A DNA stretch of 64,000 nucleotides from Powellomyces hirtus (Eukaryota > Chytridiomycota > Chytridiomycetes > Spizellomycetales > Powellomycetaceae), in NCBI GenBank assembly GCA_025526995.1, contig JAHLKG010000011.1:372001-436000 (forward strand), in the 5' to 3' direction. Made by a program: the position numbers and the translations under genes. The notes beneath the pieces were generated by a model. That model was not told where the DNA came from, did not search any database, and was given only the letters and a program-made list of their open reading frames with translations. Shown here piece after piece: positions 43,128-51,981 of this stretch (the stretch's first letter is position 1; each line of letters starts with the position of its first letter).

Positions 43128-45427
43128 TTTGAAGGAATAGGGAAAACAGTCACGTATCTGGATGCGTGTTCAATGAACTCCAGCGAATAGCGTGATCCTT
43201 CGTAACCAGGGATGCGAAATGGTCCTTGTAGGTCTGAATGAATCAGCTCACAGATCTCCCTGGCTTCAACATTACGATGGGAGAATGGAAGACGAGCGGC
43301 TTTTCCTAGCACACAGGCTTCACAATCTTTGAAGTCACTGAGATCCCCCACTACGGACCAACCGTCCGTAACCGATGCCATCTTCTCCAGGACGTGTTTG
43401 CCAACGTGTCCAAGACGAGCATGAGCGAGTGTAGGAGAGACTTCAACAGTGCATGCTTCTGAATCCGTCCACAGACTTTCAGACAGCAGTGTACCTTGCA
43501 GGTAATACGCATTGTTGCGGCGTACGCCTTTGGCGATTTCTTTGCCGTCTCGCGTGAAAATGACGTCTCCATTCGACTTGAAGAGCACGTCAACGTCTTG
43601 ATCGTTGCATTTCGCTACCGATACGAAATCTTGTTGTAGTCCTGGCACATGCAAGACTCCGCCCAACTCGAGCGGATTCGGATAGTCGTTAACTTCTACT
43701 CGTACCGTACTTCAAACTGTAGAGGGGAGTGATGTTTTGTCAGCAAGCATAACAGCTCTGACATCACTGTATACGGTTGAGTGATCCAAGGTCGCTTTGT
43801 GAGGTGTCATGTGGTCCGTAGCGCCAGAGTCGATGAGGGCTTCATACGGTTGTTCTTGGCGGACCCAAACGTGTAATGCTTCCACAGCATTTGTGCTAAC
43901 AGCACCATCAGACGACTGCTTCGTCTTGTTCTTCTCCATCTCGGATTTGAACTTCTTTAACACTTCGCACTCCTGTGTTCGGTGTTTAGGGTCTCCACAG
44001 GCCCAACAACCCGACTTTTGGGTTTGGCCTTTGTTTGATGGAGTAGATTCCTTGTCCTTCTTGCCGTTCGTTGACTTCTCCCCGTGGTTCTTGCTACCCT
44101 TTTGTTTCTTAGAGGCGTCAGTGTGTGCGGCACCTGGTCGCGTATCCGTTGAGGTCCCGCTAGGTTTCTTAGCCATGTTGGCGGCGATCCTGGATGCAGC
44201 GGCCTGTAAACTGCTCAAATCAGTTATGTTTTCTTCATTAGCCTGAACCAAGGCCGCGAGTTCTGGTGTTAGCGCGTTGATGAAGTAATCCTGAAGGACG
44301 TAATCCGGTGTCTTCGGCAGAGAAAATGCCAGCATGTCGAACAAAGTGATGTATTCATCCATGCGGCCTTTGGGACGCAATTCCCGTAATTTCTGCAGCA
44401 AATCCATAGTGTGGTTTCGTGGCGCGAACCGCGCCAGAAGGGCGGACCTGAGACCGGTGTTGGTTCTGCCTAAATCAACGTCTTCAAAGTCATGCCACGT
44501 CGTAATTTTGTTCCTTTTATTTGGTGAGAGCGACTGCCACCAAGTGTATGCCCATCCTGTGAGTTTTGTAGCCACAAAATCCACGTGAAACTCGGGCGGA
44601 ACCATTTCGTACTTCACAACCGTCTCAATCTTGTCGATGAACGTTTGAAGTTTGACCATATTGGCTTCCCCATTGTAAGATCCAATATCTTTCAGCGTTC
44701 TATCCACGAAAGCCTTCGCACCTCGACTGTCGACGATTTTGGTCGTCACGCTGTGTATGCTCGATGTCGGTGATGTGGGGCGGCGTTCGAATGGAGAACG
44801 TTGGTGTTCCTGTTGAGCTCCAATCTCCTGATTGTACTCTGTCCACGGTGCAGCGAACCCGTCGTTGCGAGTGGGTGATGGTGTGCGTACGCGCCGTTGC
44901 GCCGTACGTACCTGAGGGTTGACCGGGATGTTCGTATCCTGATCCATGCGCCATTTCATTTGGAGCATTTCCGTTAGTTGGGCTAGAGAATTCTCAAGCC
45001 TATCTATCCTATCCACGTCCGCCTCACGCAGGCGGACATGCACGGTGTTCGCTGATTCCCCACTTGGGAATGCCGCTGGAGTACTGTAGTTGATCGTTCT
45101 GTGATCATCTGTACTGCTTGATAGGGGACGGGTATCGACCTTGCCATCGCGTCGGTCGACGTTTCAGGTACGCCCTTCCAATGCGTCGTCGCCCTCGTTG
45201 GCGTTGACGCTCAAAGGCGTTGGCTCTGCCGGTGTATCGTTACCGGCAGATTTCCCTCCATTGTCTGGTGATGTCCATTCACCAGGCACTCGTGCGCTCT
45301 TCTTAGCGGCACGTTCTACGGCTTGTTGTAGCGTATTGGACCCTGGGGTCTGCCGACCCGTTAGGCGTCTTAACATACTACGAGTGTACCGGGGGCTCGT
45401 TTCGTTGCCTACCATTTCAGGGCTCAT
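43128..45427 (-). pseudogene. C2 Gag-protease-integrase first half
   Basis: The first frame starts at an ATG lying inside the primer-binding site (45,427). In-frame TGA codons occur at 45,164-45,166 and 43,712-43,714, with no frameshift between. Gag shows FVDRTLKDIGSYNGEANMV, LTGWAYTWWQSL and a zinc knuckle CWACGDPKHRTQEC; protease has ALIDSGATDHMT. After the second stop come GGVLHVPGLQQDFVSVAK, the zinc motif ARLGHVGKHV...CEACVLGK and the first integrase Asp in LIHSDLQGPF, ending at FPIPS where G4 begins. If the first TGA is genuine, translation could start at the ATG at 45,030 (MHVRLREADVDR). Confidence 0.85.
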
Positions 45428-45431
45428 AACC

Positions 45432-45671
45432 TGTTGGTCTGAGAGTATCTGAGTAGATGATTGAGGACGCTTTAGGGTAGTTGACTGAGCAGAACAACGA
45501 AGTAACTTAATCCCGCTCTTATTGGAGAAAAAGAGAAAAGTCCCACCAATATATTAAGTATGGAAGGAAAACTACTTATATCGGAGTTGATCACGTGGGC
45601 TCACGTGATCGCGTGATACGCCCTGCGATGGCGCAGTTGTGACTCGATGACAGAGTCTGTACGTGCTAACA
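45432..45671 (-). repeat. 5' LTR of C2
   Basis: 240 bp, TGTTAGCACG...GACCAACA on the minus strand, with paired CACGTG motifs. GGTTATGAGCCC (45,431-45,420) follows as primer-binding site. Confidence 0.95.
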
Positions 45672-45838
45672 GGATTGTCATCGCAGCATCACTGATGACC
45701 GGGCGCATTCTGAATGACCACAACACGGCACCATATTTTGGGCCGGTGCGGTACAATGTGAGGGAAAAAACCAAGAATGGCTCCTCGTCCAGAAATGGCA
45801 ACGGCACCGTGTCGCAGATCATTGAGCTGGACGACTGA
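45672..45838 (+). pseudogene. 3' end of unknown gene X
   Basis: An open frame (IVIAASLMTGRILNDHNTAP..., ending GTVSQIIELDD, TGA at 45,836-45,838) is cut at its 5' side by the C2 LTR. Family unknown. It lies beside the terminal region of the DNA transposon, so it may be an element gene. The same fragment is at 63,176-63,342 on the other strand. Confidence 0.5.
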
Positions 45839-46091
45839 CAGTGGCCCGTTTGAAAAAAGAAGGCGCTTGGTGGAAACCGTAAGCGCTTGGTTGGAAAGTG
45901 TTTGGCGCTTGTTTGTTTACATTGAACTTAAATTAAAAAAGGTCTAGTGAGCACTTGTTTGTTTACAATTAAATAATGGTCGAAAAACTAGGGAGCGCGT
46001 CCACCTCCCGGTTTTCGTGCCGGGCCTTCCCCAATTTCACCTTTCCCATATTTCCGGATCGCGGCGGCTGTGATTGATGGGACTGTGATTG
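45839..46091. repeat. DNA-transposon end fragment (copy of 62,923-63,175)
   Basis: Several AAGCGCTTGG/GGCGCTTG motifs, then AT-rich sequence and the last codons of the dioxygenase-like gene (KPGGGR...KYGKGEIGEG) on the minus strand. It ends at 46,091, where a Copia C3 fragment begins. Confidence 0.8.
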
Positions 46092-46135
46092 GGCTGGCTG
46101 CCCAGACTCCATGTGCTCCACCACTGGCTTTGTTC

Positions 46136-46484
46136 CCAGTACTTGATCGGAATTGCAGAGGAATGGCTGAATTCAGGGACACTCTGCTTGTATTGCCTTT
46201 GTAGGGGGTTGAAGAGCTCTTGTGTGATGCAGATGACAGTGTAGCATAGTCAGATGCATGGAGATGCAATGTATGTGAATGTATTTTAATGTCTCAAGTC
46301 TTATTGGTAACATTTCGCTTGTCGAGCGTTCTAATCTACTTTTTCTCCAATCACGTGATCACACGTGATGCAATTCAGCTCTTAGCGTTACCGGTATGGT
46401 GGTCACGTGTTCTAGTCGGAGAATCCAAGTAAGGATCTAATGTACGGACCAAACGTTGAGTACGCAAGTCTCAACATTCCAATA
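46136..46484 (-). repeat. reverse C1-family LTR (R), right part, chimeric
   Basis: Nearly full LTR in minus orientation ending CCAATA at 46,484 with GAATT after it. Its outer half has C1-A-type markers (GTCCGTACATT, GACCACCATACC), while its inner half and the adjoining C3 piece (46,092-46,135) match 47,620-48,015 in inverted orientation. It is therefore a recombinant LTR. Confidence 0.75.
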
Positions 46485-46489
46485 GAATT

Positions 46490-46742
46490 GGATCACGTGT
46501 GATCACGTGATTGGAGAAAAAGTAGATTAGAACGCTCGGAGCGAGACATTACCGATAAGACTTAAGACATAATATATATTCACATACATTACATCTCCGT
46601 GCATCTGACAACGCTACACCGTCAACTGCATCACAGAAGAGCTCTGTAAACCCCCTACGAAGGCAATACAAGCAGACTGCCTCGAATTCGTCCAATCTTC
46701 TGCATTTCCGATAAAGTACTGGAAACGCCGATCTCTCCAATA
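46490..46742 (+). repeat. right part of split LTR S1
   Basis: Continues S1 from GGATCACGTG to TCCAATA; then TSD CCTCA (46,743-46,747). Confidence 0.85.
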
Positions 46743-46788
46743 CCTCATATGGACTGGACGGCATGTGCCACATTCTCCACTATGGTAT

Positions 46789-47340
46789 TATTGGAATATT
46801 GAGGACTTCACACTCAATGTTAGTACTTACAACAGATTCTAACTCTGGATCTCTGCTTGTGATGTGTTGCCAAAATACCGTTAACCCAGTGATCTGAACT
46901 GCATCACATAATTGAAGAAAAGCAATAGATGTGCTCGTTCAATGAACTTTCATATTTGAGACTCAAGAACTTGAATATATTGACATGCATTACATCTCTG
47001 TGCATTTACTGACAGCTACATTACTGTCTGCATTTAGAAGAATACTGTAACCTCCAACAAAGGTCACACAGATAGTCTAGTTGAGTTACAATCATTCCTT
47101 CTGCAACTGTCAAATTTATTCACAACAACACTGATATTTCAAGTAGATAGCACATAGATCTATAAGGGCGCAGACCCCAGGATACCCATAGAGAAGAACA
47201 GAGCTGTTTATACTGTTGAAGATATCAGCGTTTTCAGTACTTCATTGGAAATGCAGAGGATTGGCCAAATTCCAGACCCACTGCTTGTATGGCCTTCGTA
47301 AAAGGGCTACAGAACTCTTCTGTAATGCAGATGACAGTGT
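46789..47340. repeat. old diverged LTR and reverse LTR fragment
   Basis: From 46,789 (TATTGGAATATTGAGG) to about 47,145 the layout of a C1-like LTR is recognisable (ATTGAAGAAAAGC, CATTACATCTCTGTGCAT) but heavily diverged. From about 47,219 to 47,340 lies the end of a reverse-oriented LTR. No gene. Confidence 0.6.
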
Positions 47341-47968
47341 TATTGAAATGTTGAGCTTTGCGTACTCAACGTTAGTCCTTACATTAGATCCTAACTTGAA
47401 ATCTCCAGTCGGAATGTGTGACCGTTATGCCGGTAACGCTAAGAGCTGAATTGGATCACGTGTTATCATGTGATTGAAGAAAACGTAGATAAGACCGCTT
47501 GACAAGCGAGACATTACCGATAGGACTAAGACATAGAAATGTATTCTCATACATACATCTCTGTGCATCTGACAACGTTATGCTGTCATCTGCGTCACAG
47601 AAGAGCTCTGTAACCCCTGTATTGGAATGTTGAGACTTGCATACTCAACGATTAGTCCTTACATTAGATCCTCACTTGGATTCTCTGACTAGAATGCGTG
47701 ACCGTGATACTGGTAACACTAAGAGCTGATTTGGATTGCGTGTGATCACGTGATTGGAGAAAAAGTAGATTAGAACTCTCGACAAGCGAAACGTTACCAA
47801 TAAGACTTGAGACATTAAAATACATTCACATACATTGCATCTCCATGCATCTGACAATGCTACACTGTCATCTGCATCACAGAAGAGCTCTTCAACCCCC
47901 TACAAAGGCAATACAAGCAGAGTGTCCCTGAATTCAGCCATTCCTCTGCAATTCCGATCAAGTACTGG
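47341..47968 (+). repeat. two successive C1-type LTR pieces
   Basis: 47,341-47,619 is an LTR (TATTGAAATG...) cut before its end by a second LTR at 47,620-47,968, which itself stops at AAGTACTGG where C3 begins. The second is the partner of the chimeric LTR at 46,136-46,484. Confidence 0.75.
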
Positions 47969-49168
47969 GAACAAAGCCAGTGGTGGAGCACATGGAGTCT
48001 GGGCAGCCAGCCCAGTCAGAGTCAGAGTACCCTTCCAGGTCTGATGCCATGCTGAAGGATCCACCCAGCTCAAGAACAGCATCCAGGGTGCCTGACACAT
48101 AGCGCAGAATGTGCTTGACAGCTTGCCAGTGTCCAGGCCCAGGGTTGGCCATGAACTGGTTCACACCATCCACAAAGGCTGCAAGATCGAGCCTAGTGCC
48201 AAGCATGCCATAGATCAGGCTGCCAGCAGTACTTCAGTAGGGTGTGCTTGCCATTTAGACCCTCTCCTCATTGCTTTGGGGCTCCATGGTCTTGGTCAAG
48301 CAAGTGGAGGTCTCCATTGGTGTGCTGACTGGTTTGCAGTTGTCCATGCCAAAGCTCGCAAGGACCTTCTGGAGATAGTGCTTCTGAGAGAGCCAGAGGC
48401 GACGGCCCGGGCGGTCCCTGGTAATCTCAACTCCGAGAAACAGGCCCAGAGCACCCATGTCTGTCATCTTGAACTGCTTGGACAGCTCAGTCTTGATTTG
48501 GTTGACCTGCACCATGGACTTCGATGCCAGAATCATGTTGTCCACCCAGACCAGCAGATACAGGGTGCTCTTGGGGTCTTGAGCATGCAGGGTGTAGTTG
48601 CAATTGTCAGCATTGCTCTGCACAAAGCCCAGCTGCTTGAGGCAGGCATCGAGAAGCTGATTCCAGTTGCGCAATGACTGCTTGAGACTGTACAGGCTGT
48701 GACAAAGTCTTCAAACCAGCTGCTCCTGCCCAGCAACAGCAGAGCCCTCAGGCTGCTCCACATAGATCTCCTCCTCAATGTCGGGGTTGAGAAATGCTGT
48801 CACAGCATCCATCTGCTCCAGTTCCATGTCTTCAATGGCTGCAATAGCCAGCACCATCCTGACAGAGCCAAACTTGGCCACAGGGGCAAAGGTTTTGCCA
48901 TAATCAACTCCCTCTCATTGAGAGAAGCCTTTGGCAAGTAGGCAAGCCTGGTAGGGCTGGAGCAAGCTGTCTGCTGCTCTCTTGATCTTGAAGACCCACT
49001 TGCACTTGATGGCTGACACCCTGCAGGCATGGGAACGAGATCCCAGGTGTGGTTGGCATGCAGGCTGTTTAGTTAGGTTTGAGCTGCTTGCTCCCACTGC
49101 CTTGCATCAGACATTCTAAGAGCAGCCTTGAAGGAGGCAGGTTTGTCCTCTCCAGGCATAATAGCCTC
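47969..49168 (-). pseudogene. Copia C3 RT-RNase H fragment
   Basis: Minus strand, a third Copia lineage: CKWVFKIKRAADSLLQPYQA, FAPVAKFGSVRMVLA, QMDAVTAFLN, then LLVWVDNMILASKS, where the catalytic YVDD is WVDN, FKMTDMGALGLFLGVEI and GYSDSDWAGCPDS of RNase H. Several stops. Only pol is present and both ends are bounded by LTR pieces of the C1 type. Dead fragment. Confidence 0.8.
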
Positions 49169-49298
49169 CGTGATCACACATGATCTTATTCAGCTCTTAG
49201 CGTTACCGGTATAGCGGTCATGCATTCTGACTGGAGTTTCCAAGTTAGGATCCAATGTAAGGACTAACGTTGCATACCCAATGCCCAACATTCCAATA
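49169..49298 (-). repeat. reverse LTR fragment
   Basis: Reverse-oriented C1-type LTR, first third only, ending CCAATA at 49,298. Confidence 0.75.
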
Positions 49299-49497
49299 CT
49301 AACGACGTCCACAAGATGAGTCTTAAAGTAGATTTATCCAAAAATACAAAGAAAAGTTAAGACACAACAAAAGAGTGCCACAGTGGGTGGGTAGTGAAGA
49401 TCTAGACTTAAGGTTGTAGACCATAGAGACCATATTTCATATGCTAATGCCATCTACACCTTTGGTCTTGTGCATAAGGCAGTTGAAAGTTTGTCAA
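49299..49497. other. AT-rich stretch, nothing recognised
   Basis: About 200 bp between an LTR fragment and C1-C; no coding or repeat structure seen. Confidence 0.4.
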
Positions 49498-49502
49498 ACA
49501 AA

Positions 49503-49871
49503 TATTGGAATGTTGAGACTTGCGTACTCAACGTTTAGTCCTTACATTAGATCCTTACTTGGACTCTCCGGTTAGAACGCGTGACCGTGATACCGGTAAC
49601 GCTAAGAGCTGAATTGGATCACGTGTGATCACGTGATTGGAAGAAAAAGTAAATTAGAACGCTCGACAAGCGAAACATTACCGATAAGACTCTAAGACAT
49701 AAAATACATTCACATACATTACATCTCCGTGCATCTGACAACGCTACATCGTCAACTGCATCACAGAAGAGCTCTGTAACTCCCTCTTACAAAGTATACT
49801 GGAGGCCACATCGAATTCGGCCAATCCTCTGCAATTCCAAAAAAGTACTGGAAGTGCCGATATCTCCAATA
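49503..49871 (+). repeat. 5' LTR of C1-C
   Basis: TATTGGA...TCCAATA, paired CACGTG motifs at about 49,620-49,636, followed by GGTTATGAGCCC. Confidence 0.95.
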
Positions 49872-49986
49872 GGTTATGAGCCCTGAGACCGGTCAAATTC
49901 AAATCATTCTCCCTTCGTAAAACCTGTAAACTACAAGTCTTCCGTCGAAATTCAAGTGCCAAGAAAGTACCGAGCACACCGTCAAG

Positions 49987-51981
49987 ATGCCTACTGCAAG
50001 ATCTCCCATTCAAGGAGTGCAGACCCGCCAACAAGCCCGTCAAGCCACACGAGAAGCCCAACGGGGTCCTGACGCTGAAGAAGACGTTAATATTGGTGCC
50101 TCGATCTACCATGATTCCCACGACGCAGATGCCGATGTGGATGAGATGAATCATGGAGAAATTCATGCAGACTCGGCGATAGTACCGTCCAAAGTACCGA
50201 CTGACATTGTCATGCAAATTCTGCAGAGGTTCAAGATGGAAATCGACAAAAAGCTCGACCATCGGATGGACAGGTTGGAGAGGACTTTATTGACTAGTTC
50301 AAACCCTCTCGCTACATCAACTTCCCATCAACAACCCGAGAAGTACGAAAAGCCTCATATTGGTGGTCATTCTACGGCCGTTTCACCGATGAGAAGCCCA
50401 AAAGCTGGCCTTGAGTACCCTTTTCTACATCAACACATTACTCACGGCGAAGTTGGAGCCCCAGTTGCCCCGCACTTTTGTCCGTCTTCCCCAACGGAAA
50501 GCACAACAACCACGAGCAGCAGAAAGAGCGATGATCGCGACGCACAACGTACATCATTCGCATACTTCAAATCAGCAATCAATGCAGTCATCACATTCGA
50601 CGGAACGGGAAATCTCTCAAAACTCGTCGACTTCGTTGATCAAATTGAAGTGGTCTTTCGTCTCAAATCTGTTCCTGGAGAAGAACAACTTGCATTTATC
50701 TTCACCAAGCTCTCTGGCGATGCAAAACAGTGGTATCGGAACTACTGCAAAGAGGCTGAAAAGGGGAATACTGACCCCATCACGAATTGGCAAACTTTCA
50801 AGCGACCATTCCTCCGGCATTATCAACCAACCGATCACGAGGAAGTCCTACTCACTCAGCTGGAAAGACTACGACAAGGAAGCCATACCATCTCACAGTA
50901 CAATACCTCGTTCACAAAGATTACCAGTCAACTCGTTTCGGACATCCCGTTTCGAGTCAACAAATGGTTCTACCTTCGAGGCATGAACGAACATCAAGCG
51001 GAGCTCATCGAAACCCAAAGTTTCGATGATCTCGAAGGCCTACAAGCGGCTGCCAAACATTTGGACAATGGAAGTAACAAGAGTAACCAAAATAGCCGGT
51101 TCGCCAAGAAGAGCAAAAACATCACGCTCGAAGCCCAACCTTCAAAGAAAGACAGCTCAAGTCACAAGAAGACCGAGGCGAAGAAGACCACAGACTCGAA
51201 GAAGAGACAGAACTTCCCCTGTTGGTTATGCAATTCCAATGAACATACTCCATTCAATTGTCCTCTCAAAGCCAAGGCTGTTGAAGCCTTAAAACCCGCT
51301 GCTAATGCCAACATTGCAGAAGCACACAACGCCACTACATTGGCTTACCTGGATTCAGGCTGCTCACAGCACATGACAAATGACATTTCCATTCTCGAAT
51401 CCTACGAAGAGCACTCAACGTGCGTCAGATTTGGAAATAACGCCTTTCTCAATGCCGAAGCGAAAGGGAACGCTATCTTGCAGCTTCCAGATGGAGATGT
51501 ACCCCTCACTGATGTTCTTTACGTTCCAAAACTTGCCAAAACTCTCATCTCGGTCTCTGCACTTGCCAAAGATGGAAAGAGAGTTACCTTTGAAGATGAG
51601 AGCGCCATCATTCAAGACTGCAATGGCACTGTGAATGACATCACCATACCTCTCGTTCGAGGAATGTATCACATCTCGCCAACTCCGATGGCTTTTGCTA
51701 CTCAAACTCGCTCAAGGACAAACGCGTCCAATGTACTGACACACGCGTCAAAAAACACAGCTACCGAATTGACAAAATGGAAGAACGCGTCCAATGTACC
51801 GACACACGCGTTTGATACATTGATTCAAGCCACAAACCCGACCATTTCAGTGTCAGGGAACGTCAGCCCTAGCCACAACAGTGGCATGCCGGGGGAGGGG
51901 GGGGCCAACACGGCCACAATTGGGACAAGATCAGTCCCCCCCCACCCCCTTCCTGGGGGTGATCCCCCTCATCGAGCTTGA
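49987..51981 (+). CDS. C1-C Gag-protease (intact)
   Basis: 664 residues from an ATG 115 bp after the LTR. It is the best copy of this protein here. Order: polar N-terminus with acidic DAEEDVN segment, coiled-coil-like ILQRFKMEIDKKLDHRMDRL, capsid region with FDGTGNLSKLVDFVDQ and GDAKQWYRNY, basic linker, zinc knuckle CWLCNSNEHTPFNC, protease LDSGCSQHMT and the LPLVRGMYHI-type end of the protease domain. The C-terminus reads into the GC-rich overlap. Gag forms the virus-like particle and protease processes the polyprotein. A short upstream frame starts at the ATG in the primer-binding site. Confidence 0.92.
   Translation: MPTARSPIQGVQTRQQARQATREAQRGPDAEEDVNIGASIYHDSHDADADVDEMNHGEIHADSAIVPSKVPTDIVMQILQRFKMEIDKKLDHRMDRLERTLLTSSNPLATSTSHQQPEKYEKPHIGGHSTAVSPMRSPKAGLEYPFLHQHITHGEVGAPVAPHFCPSSPTESTTTTSSRKSDDRDAQRTSFAYFKSAINAVITFDGTGNLSKLVDFVDQIEVVFRLKSVPGEEQLAFIFTKLSGDAKQWYRNYCKEAEKGNTDPITNWQTFKRPFLRHYQPTDHEEVLLTQLERLRQGSHTISQYNTSFTKITSQLVSDIPFRVNKWFYLRGMNEHQAELIETQSFDDLEGLQAAAKHLDNGSNKSNQNSRFAKKSKNITLEAQPSKKDSSSHKKTEAKKTTDSKKRQNFPCWLCNSNEHTPFNCPLKAKAVEALKPAANANIAEAHNATTLAYLDSGCSQHMTNDISILESYEEHSTCVRFGNNAFLNAEAKGNAILQLPDGDVPLTDVLYVPKLAKTLISVSALAKDGKRVTFEDESAIIQDCNGTVNDITIPLVRGMYHISPTPMAFATQTRSRTNASNVLTHASKNTATELTKWKNASNVPTHAFDTLIQATNPTISVSGNVSPSHNSGMPGEGGANTATIGTRSVPPHPLPGGDPPHRA

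Larger units (their letters stand above)
30191..45671 (-). mobile_element. Copia element C2 with nested G4
   Basis: Minus-strand Copia of a second family. The 5' LTR is 45,432-45,671 and the 3' LTR 30,191-30,429 (about 240 bp, TGTTAGCACG...GACCAACA). Primer-binding site GGTTATGAGCCC; polypurine tract GAGTGGGGG beside the 3' LTR. Gag, protease and the front of integrase lie at 45,427-43,128, then G4 intervenes (33,827-43,127), and integrase, chromodomain, RT and RNase H resume at 33,826. The flanks do not match (CATTAG in G1 on the left, GGATT on the right), so one side was exchanged by recombination. Confidence 0.9.
45014..46091 (-). repeat. left arm of 1.08-kb inverted repeat
   Basis: Reverse complement of 62,923-64,000, with few mismatches. 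It contains C2 gag start and 5' LTR, the X gene end and the terminal region of the DNA transposon. The right arm runs off the window, so the true arms are longer. Confidence 0.9.

Noticed and set aside
30191..45671. C2 flanked by a normal TSD
   Set aside because: Left flank CATTAG and right flank GGATT do not match; left lies in G1 and right in gene X.
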